Assembly (NCBI GenBank): GCA_036674765.1
Contig: JARVKI010000007.1
Span: forward strand, 62,001-126,000
From: Seiridium cupressi
Lineage: Eukaryota; Ascomycota; Sordariomycetes; Amphisphaeriales; Sporocadaceae
DNA length: 64,000 nucleotides
Direction: 5' to 3'
The first letter of the stretch is position 1. Each line of letters starts with the position of its first letter. Below the pieces are notes generated by a model. The model was not told the DNA's origin. It saw only the letters and a program-made list of their open reading frames with translations, and searched no databases. Shown piece by piece: positions 21,615 to 33,414 of this stretch. The position numbers and the translations under genes were made by a program.

Positions 21615-23971
21615 ATGTCCGGACCGAATAAATCTTCGATCCCGCCGATCGAAATTGGCACATTTGACGCATTCCATCCACAGAACAGTGAATTTATCGG
21701 CAGCTCGAGCGGTGTCTTCTTCGTCAACACGGTTTTTCGTGCATTCGGAAAGGCCAGTCACCCCACGGCTCAAGAGGGGAGCCAGAGCGCACATTCGCTA
21801 GAGACACCCTCAGTCAATGAATTTGTCGGCACTGCAGAAACATTCTAAGAACCACCTGTGGAGCATTTGAACTCGACAAGCGGACCGCCATCAGGATCTC
21901 GCGCCGACGAAGGTTCAAGTCGCTGCATTTACGGGATTGAGTTCCCTGGGCTTGGAGAGCCCCCCAACTTAGTTCTAGCGAGAGACTTGATGATTCTTTA
22001 CTTCCAACACTGGCACGCTTTCTACCCTTTCCTGAACGGGCGAGCGTTTTTCGACGGCGTGAGGTCCTTTTACGATGGAACCACCGGTGATGACCAGGAA
22101 GGACATGGTGAGGTAGGCCGCCGAACCAAACTATGTCGGGCGGTAACGTACCAATGCATTTTCAATCTTGCTGCCTGTGCCCATCCACAAGGGCTGCCTC
22201 CTTCGTCTCGTATCCAGTCACCATCGGCCCTGACCACTATCCTTGGACGCTTGTCTGCTGGGCACGATCTCGCAACTCTACAAGCTTTATTGGCCGCGGA
22301 ACTCTACCTCGTCACGAAAATGTCCTTGAGGGCCGCATCTACAGTCCATGGCATTCTCACGCGCCTCATCTATCATTCGGGCTTACATCGCTGCCCCTTC
22401 CGTTATGTTCAGTTACCGCAAGCCGCCTGCGAAATGCGTAAAAGGATCCTATGGTGCGCATATACGATTGATAGGTATTTAAGCCAGTCCCTCGGGCATC
22501 CTTTGGGTCTACAGGACTCTGAAATTGATGTCTGTTTGCCCGATGAAAACGAGTTACACGAGCCTGCAGCTGTGAGCAGCGACCACGATGCCACTCGAAG
22601 ATCGTCTATCGATGAGATTCAAAGCCATATGCCAAATACTCGGGCCAGACATCGCACCGCAGGCGTCGAAGGATCAGCAATGGAAACACCACTGCGAGCT
22701 ACTGCTGCCTTGACAAGCGCTGCCCGCTCGCCGCTTAACCCAAGTGATCGAAATTGCCATGGCGATCATGGGGTTGCTGTCTATGTTCAAGAGTATTTGG
22801 TCACATACTCTCAACTTGTGGCAGAAGCACTCGAGCTATTTCACAAGTTTTTGCATGCTCGTTCGATTACGAGAGAAAAGATTACGGAGCTGACATATAG
22901 AATCGGGTTTTGGTGGAATGGGCTTCCAGCTGTTTTTCAAGCTGATGATGCTGGCGGCGGTCAAGCAGCAGGCCCGAGACCACCTTATGCCGCTTTCTTT
23001 ACTATATCGTATCACCATTTACTCATCCTCATCAACCGCCCATTCCTGTCACTCAGGAAAGACACTATGGATTTCGATCAAGCTGTAAGATACGTCGGTG
23101 TTGTTTCATGCCTTCTATATTTTCAATTTTCTCTTTCAGAAGAAATCGCATCCGGATCGCACCTTTTGCCCTCAAGACATGAGCTGGTTGCTGATATCAT
23201 CAAGAAAGCACGGAGGAAGAACTGCTAACCCCAGGTGTAATAGTGCAACAGGCTATTGGAGCTAGTCGTGGTATTGTCTCAAGGCTCGAACATGTTCTCA
23301 GCGATCCGTTTCTATGTGCCTATCCTGCAATGCTCTCCGCTGCTTGGATGGCCGGTCTTGTTCTTGCTTTTGCCGCACTCCTTGATATGTATCCGATTTC
23401 AAAGGCAAATTCGTGAGTGACCTTCTGCTCCGCTTAGACGGTTATGAACTGCAGCTGACTTAACCCCACGCCCCATAGTGAAATAATCAGATGCCTTGAG
23501 ACGCTGCAATCCATGGGCCTGCGATGGAGTAGTGCGAGACACTGCCATCATGCGTTGAAGTCACTCCTGGAACGATTGAATAATCAAACTGCTGCAGACA
23601 GTTTTGTCGACCAACTGGATTCGAATATCGATGAACGTCAACCGCGGCAGGCTGAAGTGCAAACCATCCCTGCTCCAATCGAACTGAACCAGAGTACGAA
23701 AAGACCAAGAACATACGAAGACGACGTGCAGGTAGAGCCAACCGCAAGAAGAGTCGCTATGAGCTCAGACCCCTTTCGTAATGGAAACTCCTCTGCATGG
23801 CCAGCCTGGACGCCGATTCTCCAATACAATGGACCGGATTTCGGGTTTGATGCTATGCAACTTGGCTTCCACCAAGTCGAAAGTCAGCCTTTAATTGATT
23901 TTGGTCTCAGCAACGGACTCTTCGATGACATGGGATGGACTGATTTCAGCCTCGATTCCGCAGATAACTAA
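21615..23971 (+). pseudogene. fungal-specific transcription factor, in-frame stop and no zinc cluster
   Basis: Relic or damaged regulator of the Fungal_trans (xylanolytic-activator) family. The ATG at 21615 opens a frame with FHPQNSEFIGSSSGVFFVNTV, the stretch that normally follows a Zn2Cys6 domain. A TAA at 21846-21848 interrupts it, and the same frame then resumes as a long conserved segment to 23084. That part includes LYFQHWHAFYPFLNG, LRAASTVHGILTRLIYHSGLHR and RKRILWCAYTIDRYLS. A likely intron (23085-23251) joins QA to AIGASRGIVS; exons 23252-23412 and 23479-23971 complete a C-terminal regulatory region. No Cys6 zinc cluster exists in the 600 bp upstream. An unusual intron removing the stop (GTCACC donor near 21752) cannot be excluded. 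Without a DNA-binding domain it would not act as a normal activator. Confidence 0.7.
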
Positions 23972-24529
23972 TACACCAAGTTTTGCAGTGCCCCGTAGTG
24001 ACGGTACTGGTTTACATAATTACCACCCGCCTTTCGAGTATTCTGTTATAGGTTGGCATTTCCACTTCATTAGCGAGGCCCATCTGTATTCTGATGGCCG
24101 GCCATACTTTTTCACAATCACATAGCAAAGGGATATTGGTTCGGTTTTACACGTCCGCATCTCATTCTATGCATTCTGTGCATGCATGCATCGCATGGAG
24201 CCCTTTCCACAATTGGCGGCATACCACTGTTTCCCGGCGACCTTCCATTGCAATATCCGACGTTGTTCAGCTTACCGATCCGCCCCGCCTCTCATCACTG
24301 GTGACTTCAGGTGGGGTGCGGGCACTTAGCGTTGGTCGTGACGTCCTCTCGAGATTACAATAGGGCGCGTACACAGTGGATGTCGGCTGTTCCAGCTACA
24401 AGCTTCGCATATTTCATTAGCCGGCTATAAGGTCGATGCGGCGGTTGTGTCTTCGAACTTGATGATATAACAAGAGTGATCAACCCAGTGCATTTGAATA
24501 TCACTAATACAATCTGCAAATCTTCCAAC
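23972..24529. other. intergenic region
   Basis: Between the regulator relic and the dehalogenase-like gene. Overlapping short frames here show no domain. A CTATAAG stretch near 24425 could be a core promoter for the gene to the right. Confidence 0.45.
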
Positions 24530-25502
24530 ATGTTCGAAGGCTTTGAAACGTTCCTCATCAATACCCAGTCCGAACCTCATGTGGACATCTACGGCTTGAA
24601 GAGCGGGGGCTCGTCAACGCAGAAACCCGCCCTGCTGCTTCTCCGTAAGTACTCCTTTAGAACTCGAAACTCATCTGTAGGCGTAGACGACTGACTAACC
24701 GCCTTTTATGGCAGATGGCTTTCCGCAAACGCACCATATCTGGCACCGTGTCGCACCACAATTATCAGAGAAGTTCACAGTCGTGTTACTCGATATACGC
24801 GGCTATGGCGACTCGTCAAAGCCGGAGGGTGTATCCGAATACGCCAAAAGCGTGATGGCTCGCGACTGTATCTCAGTAATGGACCAACTGGGCTTCAAGT
24901 CCAAGTTCTACATTTGCGCCCACGATAGAGGAGCCCGTGTCGCGCACAAATTGATAGTCGATCATTCAGATCGTGTGCACAAGGCAATCTTCTTGGACAT
25001 CTGTCCCACGCTGGCCATGTACGAGGCCACGGACTTCAACTTCGCCAAGGCTTACTTCCATTGGTTCTTCCTGATCCAGCAAGCACCTCTTCCGGAGACC
25101 ATGATCCTATCTGATCCACGCAAAATTGCGGAGATGTTCATGGGAGGCCGCCAGACGGATGGCCTCAAGATCTTTGAGGAAGAAGCGTTCGAGGCATACG
25201 TAAAGACTCTCTCGGATCCAGCTACAGTCCACTCCATGTGCAACGACTATCGTGCCAGTGCAACAGTGGATATGGAAGAGGCACGTAAGGATTTGGAGTC
25301 AGGAAAGCTTAATAAGGTCCCTTTGAGAGTGCTTTGGGGCAAATTTGGCGTTATAGAAAAGTGCTTCAATGCCGTGGACGAGTGGAAGAAAGTGTCGGTC
25401 GAAGGTTTACAGGTTGATGGTTATGCCGTTGAGTCCCGACACTATATCCCGGAACACGTACCTGCCGATCTTCTTAGGGCTATTCGAGACTTCTTCGCAT
25501 GA
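24530..25502 (+). CDS. alpha/beta hydrolase, haloacetate-dehalogenase/epoxide-hydrolase-like
   Basis: Predicted 300-residue alpha/beta hydrolase from exons 24530-24644 and 24715-25502. The intron splits the oxyanion motif, which reads LLLLHGFPQTHHIW once joined. LLDIRGYGDSSKP follows, as in fluoroacetate dehalogenases and epoxide hydrolases. The nucleophile is the Asp in CAHDRGARVAHK; an Asp rather than Ser marks the dehalogenase/epoxide-hydrolase branch. The catalytic His is in ESRHYIPEHVPADLL. It probably opens carbon-halogen or epoxide bonds through a covalent aspartyl ester in the cytosol; the real substrate is unknown. Length is normal. The tartrate-dehydrogenase-like gene downstream is on the same strand but nearly 900 bp away, so a functional link is not evident. 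Confidence 0.87.
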
Positions 25503-26394
25503 GTTTCAGATATTTATTATATTGAGATGTTTCGCTATTTACAATTGCATCGTCACTTTTTTTCGTCGAGGTGCTGGCATCTTGGAGGCCCAGAAGTTGT
25601 TTCCTACAGCCAACGAATCACACAACTGTAAACGGTAGCACTACTTGCTCGGAGATGTCCCATTTTGTTTTGTGTACCGTTAATATCACTTCAGGGACCA
25701 TAAAGCAAGAGGTTCCTGTTGAGTGCAATTCTTAAGTTGGGGCTCGCAATGCTACACTGGGATGTTCTTGTCAAGATGCACTAGCTTTTTGAGAGGTCTT
25801 AAAAGAGCATTGCCATAATCTAGAGTCTATGGAAATCCCTTCGATCTCAAAGTTGGACTTTGGGCACCAAAACCCATAGTTTCATGTTGCTAGTCTATAC
25901 CATTAGCTACCGATACAACTTCAGGATGCACCACCCACGTATGATCGGCAAATTGCGAAACCAGAGTCAACATCTGCTCCCCAGCCTAGAATTGGTTCAA
26001 TCGAGGCTCGATATGGTGGAACGTGAGAAACCGCCGCGCTCATGTGTGTATGCAGGATTAATCTTGAAAGTTATCGGGCACGATGAATTCTGTTGTTGTC
26101 TACCCAAGCAGACCAAGAGCCAACTACGACATCTGGAGTGTCGCCACTCGGCTAAAGTCAACGCCGTAAACTGGCGGCGGAATGCTCCCCGCGGTGGGTT
26201 CCAGCGCGTAACCGTCGGTTGATGAAATGGCCGAAAGAATCACTAGCTAATGTGGTGTTAGTCTTGATACATTGTAGTCTTGGCATGGCCCACGTACCGC
26301 ACTGTTGTAGCTGTATATAGACAGCAAACTGACATGTCAAATCAGCATATTATCGACCGTAATCTCTCTCATCCTCAAATATTATCGCATCAAC
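25503..26394. other. intergenic region
   Basis: Gene-free. A 120-codon frame at 25860-26222 has no recognisable domain. A TATA-like box lies at the right end. Confidence 0.5.
26314..26320 (+). promoter_or_regulatory. TATA-like element
   Basis: TATATAG lies 75 nt before the start codon of the tartrate-dehydrogenase-like gene. Confidence 0.4.
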
Positions 26395-27486
26395 ATGGCG
26401 CCCAAAACCTTGAAAATTGCAGTTATTCCTGGCGATGGCATTGGCCAAGAGGTCATGCCCTATGGCGTCGGCTCTCTACAAGCCGCCGCCAAGGTCTTCG
26501 GTCTGTCGCTCGAATTTGAGCACTTCGATTTTGCCAGCTGCGCATACTACGAGAAACATGGCGATATGTTGCCGACAGACTGGAAAGAGACCCTTAGCAA
26601 GTTTGATGCCATTTACTTCGGCGCCGTCGGCATGCCAGACCAGGTTCCCGACCACATCTCACTGTGGGGTAGCCTATTGAAGTTCCGGAGGGAGTTCGAC
26701 CAGTACGTCAACCTCCGGCCTTGTCGTCTCATGCCTGGAGTATCGTCTCCACTGGCGGGCAGAAGGCCTGGCGATATTGATTTCTGGGTTGTACGTGAAA
26801 ATACCGAGGGCGAATATAGCAGCATAGGCGGCAAAATATTCGAGGGTACGGAGCGCGAGACTGTCATCCAGGAGACGGTCATGACAAGAGTTGGCATTGA
26901 CCGTGTGCTGCGCTACGCCTTTGACCTCGCGCAAAGCCGACCGAGGAAGAAGCTCACCAGTGCGACCAAGAGTAATGGTATCAGCATTACCATGCCTTAT
27001 TGGGACGAAAGAGTCAAGGAAATGTCGACGGGCTACCCTGATGTCAGCGTCGACAAGTATCACATAGATATTCTCACAGCCCATTTTGTTCAGCGTCCCC
27101 AGATCTTCGACGTCGTAGTCGGCAGCAACCTATTTGGAGACATCCTATCGGATTTGGGCCCTGCGTGCACTGGTACCATTGGTATTGCACCATCTGGTAA
27201 CTTGAACCCAGAAGGCAAGTTCCCGAGCCTGTTTGAACCAGTCCACGGAAGTGCACCGGATATCGTTGGCAAGGGGATCGCGAACCCAGTCGGAATGATT
27301 TGGGCTGGGCAGATGATGCTCGAGCACTTCGGCTACAAAGATGCTTCCACGGCCATGCTGAAGTCGATTGAGAACGTGCTTGCAAGATCGGAGGAAAGCG
27401 TTTTGACTGCAGATATGGGTGGAAGGGGGACGACCAAGACCTTGGGTGAAGCTATTGAGCGTGAGATTCTGGCAATAAATGGTTGA
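26395..27486 (+). CDS. tartrate/D-malate dehydrogenase-like enzyme
   Basis: Intronless, 363 residues, of the isocitrate/isopropylmalate dehydrogenase family. The N-terminus IAVIPGDGIGQEVMPYG is the family opening. The substrate-phosphate region is replaced by LKFRREFDQYVNLRPCRLMPG, as in tartrate dehydrogenases. The signature NLFGDILSDLGPACTGTIGIAPSGN binds Mg and substrate. FEPVHGSAPDI and the GRGTTKTLGEAIEREI end also match tartrate dehydrogenase/decarboxylase and D-malate dehydrogenase. It oxidises a 2-hydroxy dicarboxylic acid with NAD+ and Mn2+ or Mg2+. L-tartrate, meso-tartrate and D-malate cannot be separated by sequence alone. Leucine biosynthesis (isopropylmalate dehydrogenase) is less likely given the substrate motif. 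It is probably cytosolic; no targeting peptide is seen. Confidence 0.9.
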   Translation: MAPKTLKIAVIPGDGIGQEVMPYGVGSLQAAAKVFGLSLEFEHFDFASCAYYEKHGDMLPTDWKETLSKFDAIYFGAVGMPDQVPDHISLWGSLLKFRREFDQYVNLRPCRLMPGVSSPLAGRRPGDIDFWVVRENTEGEYSSIGGKIFEGTERETVIQETVMTRVGIDRVLRYAFDLAQSRPRKKLTSATKSNGISITMPYWDERVKEMSTGYPDVSVDKYHIDILTAHFVQRPQIFDVVVGSNLFGDILSDLGPACTGTIGIAPSGNLNPEGKFPSLFEPVHGSAPDIVGKGIANPVGMIWAGQMMLEHFGYKDASTAMLKSIENVLARSEESVLTADMGGRGTTKTLGEAIEREILAING

Positions 27487-28115
27487 CCTACCCGGAAAGC
27501 ATGTTGAGATAAATGTTAGAGCACTAAATATTGATGCTTATCTGGTGATACTCTCATAGCTTTGAAACGGGGTCTTAATCGGCATCAATCATACCCTTCT
27601 TCTTACACAATGGTTGTTATTAGGCCCATAAGCCGTCGCTTGCCTGTAAACTTGCCGAAAGAAAGGAAAGGAAAAGAGGCCAACCTCTGACATCAATGAA
27701 TTCCGTGTGGCAGCTTACAGTCTAAACTTCTGGCCCGAGCGAGCCGGCCTGATTCCCTTGAGTTGGTAGGATTGGTTGCCAGCTGATGTGTTCAGCGTTT
27801 CCCACTGTCGCGTTAGTTGACCCAAAGAGAAGTTTCTGAAGCTGGTTAAAGATAGGTCGTAACAAAGGAAGGCAGGCTGCGCACACGTAATAGTCAGCAA
27901 AGTCAAGTCAACCTCTTCCATCGTCTGTTTTATTACCAGTGATGATGCTCAGATTTATTTCCACTGCCGACCAATTTGCTGGTCCAACTTGGCCCCATGT
28001 CAAATCTTTGGATGCGTCATCATACTGACTGGCCGTCACTAACATCATTGCCGAGCATATGCATACACTTTACAGTATCAGTGGATGTTGACTCAATGGA
28101 GACAATAAGGAAACA
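27487..28115. other. convergent intergenic region
   Basis: The tartrate-dehydrogenase-like gene (plus) and the rhodopsin-like gene (minus) converge here. The missing last helix of the rhodopsin-like protein was looked for and not found. Short frames such as 27715-27921 are unrecognised. Confidence 0.45.
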
Positions 28116-28972
28116 TTACACTAGGCCAAACATGCACATGGCTGCGATGCTTAGCCTTTGCAAAATTGGCATGCTCATCGTGCTAATCAGACCTAGCCAT
28201 CTGTCAAGACAAGTCATCCAAAGAATGATAGTACAGTACTTACAGACAGGCAAAATCATCAAGCACAGATCGATGCCCAAATGACCAGCCACTGACCCTA
28301 GGAAGAACTTGGCTGTATCTACCGAGCAGTCCTCTTTCATTGGCTCATCCCACTTAGCTGCAGGAGGAGTACACTGAAAGGTAACGATAAAGGACTGCAG
28401 AGGTGTGAGTCTCTATGACAAATCATAGGCATGGAGCGTGGTAACCCTAGCTATTAGCCAACATGCCACGCATAGTCCCATCGCAATGATCATGCCTTTG
28501 ACTCCATCTACGGAGCCAAAAGCACGCCAATATAATGCCAACAGGGAGAACTGAGATGTCGCAATGGAGAATGAGTATGCATGTTCCATGATCCACTGAA
28601 ACAATTCACAATAATAGACTGCTCTGGTTTCTGGCAAGGGCACACGGTGGAGATGGAGTCCAAGCCCAAGTTCGATCCCTGTAGAGAATGAGCTCACGGT
28701 AGCGGGTACATGACAGGACTTACATCTGTACTCAACAGCATCATAGGTGATTGCGGCTAGCTTACACATTTTCTCGTTACCCACACTGTATTTGATGACC
28801 TGATCAGGGGGCGGTCTCGAGGACCTACATATGCGCAAATGATTGAATAGTCATCAATCCAGAACGGTATCCTCTTCAGATGCCTGGCCCACAATCGCAA
28901 AATCAGAGCAATGGTAGCGGCGACAAGGGTAATGGTGATGGTTACGTAGCAATTCGTTTGTCGCGAGTCCAT
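28116..28972 (-). CDS. rhodopsin-domain integral membrane protein, C-terminally truncated
   Basis: Fungal 'Rhodopsin domain' membrane protein, the group with PTH11-like relatives. Exons: 28972-28829, 28760-28724, 28678-28446, 28394-28244 and 28192-28116, giving about 213 residues. Helix 1 is ITLVAATIALILRLWAR, then WIDDYSIICAY opens helix 2, then GLGLHLHRVP. The WRAFGSVDGVKG loop and the cysteine-bearing segment FQCTPPAAKWDEP are family landmarks, and LGSVAGHLGIDLCLMILPV is helix 5. The frame ends with a TAA soon after helix 6 (CMFGLV). The usual seventh helix and cytoplasmic tail are missing, since relatives exceed 300 residues. A further splice at 28121 reads on but gives no membrane helix. 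It is probably a truncated, possibly dead, copy. Confidence 0.65.
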
Positions 28973-30436
28973 GATTAAAACAACAAGTCAGATTACGGTC
29001 TTTTTCGTCGAAGGATTGTTGGGGACAGAGTCACGCTGTTATTGGCGATACATTTTGTAAAAGTAGTGAAAAAGATGAGCACATTGAGGTAACACCCGAT
29101 AGTTAAGTCGTACCACAGCTTGGCAAACGTTGAACATGTGTGGTAGTTACTCGGCTACCATTTTTTTTTCTGGCTAATCTATATGTCGTGGAGCCCATTG
29201 TGCATATATGCTCGCGATGCCGAGGGTTACCTCAGACAAAGTGTGTCGAGGGTCACCAATGGGGGCATCTTGAGTCGGAGATGAATACATGTATGCCCGG
29301 CATCAGGTTCCACACTAATAACGAGAAGCACTTCGGTACTAGAGACCATCGCAAGCGAAGTATTTGAGGAGCTACGGATATCACGGCATCGTATATAAGA
29401 GACTATACACTACGAGATTGGAAATGACCCAAGTGGCAGCAGTCCCAAGCCCAGCGTATCAAGAGCTGCCTTCTTGCGTACTATGTTGGTCCGAAATACG
29501 AATTGATCCACAACTGCTCTTCGGATCGTTGCGGTAGCTCGGAAGCCAAATCAGATGACGGTAAAAAAAAAAAAAAATGTTCAACGCTTGGAGCTCGCCG
29601 ATTTGAGTTTGATTGGGCCATTGCGGGAGGAGGTTATTTAGTGGATGACGTTACACGCACACGCACTGTCCATCTTTGACAGACTTGGCACCGTGATCTG
29701 AACTTGGGATGGATAGTCACAACATCGATGTTTTCGGAAAGCAAAATGCCAAGCTTCCACCAGTCAAGGATTGACTTGCGAAGTTATGGAACTTGAAACA
29801 GTCGTTTTGCTCACATTCCTGTGCGACCCCCGGGGGGCTTGCGAAGCGTACCAGGGATACCGTAGCTAGTGATAATTTATCCGTAGCGACAGGGGTCTCT
29901 TTTAGGCCTGGTGAGCCCGCACACGAACCCCCTAATCTCGTCCAATTTCTCCGCCAACAACATTCCCATTCACGTCCCATCCCGAGCCGTCGGCGTCGCC
30001 TGCAGCTACAGATTGCGTGGCGCGCGGCAGTTAGTCTTGGCTGTCGCCACGGCTGGGACCTCGTGAGCTTTCCCCGCAAAGTGTCACTAAATGTCACTGG
30101 TGCCAAGGAGCACTATACTCCCCCGGTACCCAACGAAAGCTAATGCTGCATACAAATGAGGCAGCCCTGCCAAGCGGATCTGCGTACGACGCCACCCTGG
30201 TGAATGGCTGCCAAGTCCACCAATGGCTATGATCCATACGGAGCCGCAACGGTCCTTGGCTTTCTGCCAGACATGTTCTGGGTTTGCTAGCTCACGAGTT
30301 GGACTTCATAAAAGGTCGTGATGTTTCGCCGTTTTACAGCGGTGTCCTCACAAGCCAGCCAGGTGTCAGCCGGATCATCCTTCGTTTCTACTGTTTCTAT
30401 TCTGCATCCTTCTCTTCCTTCCAAATCTCGGTCATC
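28973..30436. other. divergent intergenic region
   Basis: 1.46 kb between the rhodopsin-like gene and the pectinesterase. It holds a 15-base poly-A run (29563-29577) and an isolated TATATAAG near 29393 with no gene directly downstream. Frames at 29717-30143 are unrecognised. The ORF antisense to the pectinesterase is a shadow. Confidence 0.5.
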
Positions 30437-31476
30437 ATGAAGTCGATCATTGTCAGCCTCGGCCTTGTTGCTTCGGCCGTTGCTACCAGCCGTACTTCGG
30501 CGCCGTCGGGCTGTATCACTGTCGCTACGAGCGGCGGTGATTACGACTCTGTCCAGGATGCCGTGGACTCCCTTTCTACTACATCCACCGATGATCAGTG
30601 TATATTTCTCGATCAGGGCACCTACAGCGAGCAGGTTCTCGTGAGCGCCCGAGACGCCCAGCTGACTATCTACGGATACACCACCGACACTTCGAGCTAC
30701 AGCGGCAACAAGGCTACCATCACGGCCAGCTACAGCCAGGCTGATGGCTTGACTGACGATGAGACAGGTACTCTGCGCGTCAAGGCTGCCGACTTCAAGT
30801 TGTACAACGTGAATGTCGCGAACACCTACGGTTCGGGCAGCCAGGCTATCGCCCTGAGTGCTTATGAGGACAGCGGCTACTACGGAGTTCAAATCACTGG
30901 CTTCCAGGACACCGTCCTCGCCCAGACTGGCTACCAAGTCTACGCCAACAGTCTCATTGAGGGCGCTACGGATTTCATCTTTGGCCAAAATTCTCCAGCT
31001 TGGTTCGAGAACGTTGACCTCCGTGTGCTTTCTGCTTCGGTCGGTTACGTCACTGGTAAGCATCGTCGTTCCTTGAAGCAATTACGGAGAACTAAACATA
31101 GTATGCAGCCAACGGCCGCTCCTCATCCACCGGTACTTCCTACTACGTCTTCAACAACTGCGACATTGCTGCCGCCTCTGGCAATACTGTCACAGATGGT
31201 GCTTACTACCTCGGCCGCCCCTGGGGTGAATACGCTCGCGTTGTCTTCCAGAACACCGCCATGAGCTCCGTCATCAACTCCGCGGGCTGGTCCGTCTGGA
31301 GCACCAGCGATGCGAACACTGATGATGTCACATTCGGCGAATATGACAACTCCGGTGACGGTTCTGAGGGTACCCGTGCCTCTTTCGCCACTAAGCTGAG
31401 CTCAGCTGTCTCTATCTCTACTATCCTCGGTAGCAGCTACAGCAGCGCTGGTTACTACGACTCCTCGTACTTTTAA
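30437..31476 (+). CDS. pectin methylesterase (CE8)
   Basis: Secreted pectinesterase that removes methyl esters from homogalacturonan in plant cell walls. Exons 30437-31055 and 31109-31476 give 328 residues. A signal peptide (MKSIIVSLGLVASAVA) comes first, then the right-handed beta-helix domain. Family motifs are GDYDSVQDAVDSL near the start, GSGSQAIALSAYEDSGYYGVQITGFQDTVLAQTG (with the Gln and Asp of the active site) and GATDFIFGQNSPAWFE (second catalytic Asp). The substrate-binding motif YYLGRPWGEYARVVFQNT lies in exon 2. The C-terminus matches other fungal CE8 enzymes. The start is the ATG just ahead of the signal peptide; earlier in-frame codons are 5' untranslated. The single intron falls inside YVT-ANGR. 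Confidence 0.94.
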
Positions 31477-32551
31477 AGAGAAAAGTGCGCGGTTGTCTAC
31501 ACAGCGTTGGAACTGCCCAAGCAGGTGTGCCTCTGGCATATCCTGAACATTCTTGTACATAATTTCAAAATCATATATGCACATAAGTTGAATATAGCGT
31601 AATTGAAGTATTTCTTCCCCCATTTCTTGAATCTTCATATTCATCTGTTGACATCAGCTTGCATAAGATTCAGCATGGCTTATGTATCTCTTGCACCCTT
31701 GATGCGTACGAAAGAAGTAGTCATTGATCTCGCATTGCCGAGTTAAAACCTCTCGGGCTTCACTTCGAGACAAGTTATCTAAAGGAGACTACACTTCAAA
31801 CTTATACTAGGGAACAGCGCATCGAGTATGTCATCGCACTGTTCTATGAATTTTAGGTCGCATAAATTCCAATATCAAATTGCGACAGCACTATAATCAC
31901 AATCTGTGGTACGGTATGGCCTATCATTTTAGCAGCGCAGCATTATTGCTGCGATTCTGGGGCCTGTTCAAGGTATTCTTATGTGGAGCGATAGTTCTCT
32001 GGAAACTTCCTTCTTTGGCTCTGACATATCTCACGCTGTTTCAGAGATCGGAAACTTGAACAAAAACTGAACAGAAGACATAATGCAAGCATACTCAGAA
32101 TATGAAGATAGTTTTACGAGTTTTTGATCCAATGATATTCGTGCCGTTAATCCTGGGCTGCACAGTCGCAACAGACTGTGAACACTTCGCGCTATAAATG
32201 AAATAAGACCGTTCATAAAGTGGAATCAGGGGATACTACGAGAAGCTGGTATCGACCATTTTAGATCTCCATGCTGAATGGTCGCTAGTCCTCGCAACAC
32301 CTCATTTGGCCGGACCTTAAATGCACATGAATTAGCTGCCAGGTGTATGTATACCGAAAAGCTGTAATGATCCGGTGGGTTGAAATGGACACAGCCACGT
32401 TCTCTTCGGCTGTAGTAATCAAACCTTTCCTAAGGATGACTAGGGAGTTGACACAGACCCAGGACCATGCACTACACAATGATTTCTCGTGGTTGCTTAA
32501 ACTTTCAAGAGATGAACATGATAAAGCCGCCCACCGAGGGCTATTTACAAT
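31477..32551. other. convergent intergenic region
   Basis: The pectinesterase (plus) and the DUF2456 gene (minus) converge here. No gene or repeat was recognised; short frames lack domains. Confidence 0.5.
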
Positions 32552-33414
32552 CTATTCAGTATCAGAATTACCCATTCCCTGCGGCTCTTGCTGTTGGCTC
32601 TCCCCATAATGCTCCTCATTGCGTACCAAGGCCCATCCGCATCGAACTAACCAGAAGAGTGCAAATAATGGTGTTGTTACCAATCCCAGTGCAGCTCCCA
32701 ATATCGCCTTGAATATCATTGGTTTCCAGTCGTGGAGACTTGGGCGAACAGTGCCGGTATATGTCCAATCGCCTCCCTCTCGTGTTCCGACCAGGATCAA
32801 GAACCCGATCGTTGGACCAATGAAAATCGCAAAAGAGATGACGGCAACGATGAAGGCACGCAAGACTTGCGAAAATAGGAACACCATCCAGTGAGCTAAG
32901 CAGCCGCCCTCAAATTTGGCCTCACTGCGATCCAAGAACATGAACCACCGTGCCAAGCGATTCTTTGGTTCTTCAATGCTTCCGACTGGTTGAACACGGC
33001 CATGCTTCAGATCTTGATTGACCAGGGCCAGCTCGATTAACCATGTCATGATACACTGCACGATGATGGTGACTGTTGCATCTCCGACCAGGGTGTTTGG
33101 AAACTGGAAGAGGTTGATGGCATCTTTCGTGGTGCCGTACATTCCTACCCGTCGATCAGCCGGCTTCATTCCACGGACTGCGCCGCCTGCAGATACTCAC
33201 CGACGGCAATGGCCAAGTTGATCACGCCCGAAATGACGGCAGCGATTAACCCATGAGGGACGAGGAGATAGAAGAGCTGATGCCCGGTAAAGCTCGCGCT
33301 TGGCTCCAGAAAACCGTCTCGCAGGCCCCTGAGAGTTGCCGTTCGTGGGGCAGCCTCAACATCCCCACTGCTGGACTCACGAGCGGTGAAAAAAGGATTT
33401 GCAGTCCAGGCCAT
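32552..33414 (-). CDS. DUF2456-like multi-pass membrane protein
   Basis: Predicted 268 residues from exons 33414-33201 and 33144-32552, starting at the ATG of MAWTANPFF; the upstream frame has no earlier ATG. It appears to belong to the fungal DUF2456 family of uncharacterised vacuolar or endomembrane proteins. At least four hydrophobic helices are visible: LVPHGLIAAVISGVINLAI, VTIIVQCIMTWLIELALV, VFLFSQVLRAFIVAVISFAI and ILGAALGLVTTPLFALFWLV. The stretch DAINLFQFPNTLVGDA between helices 1 and 2 is the most conserved-looking part. The C-terminal tail is acidic and polar. Molecular role is unknown. The splice joins AVG to MYGTTKDA in frame. Confidence 0.75.

Noticed and set aside
25860..26222. 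120-codon frame considered as a small gene
   Set aside because: No domain, signal peptide or conserved-looking segment, and it is interrupted by no sensible splice site.
29563..29577. Poly-A run as a sign of a retrotransposed (LINE or processed) copy
   Set aside because: No reverse-transcriptase remnant, no recognisable source gene upstream and no target-site duplication seen.
30287..31081. 264-codon minus-strand open frame
   Set aside because: Entirely antisense to the pectin methylesterase, no domain; a shadow caused by biased codon use of the real gene.
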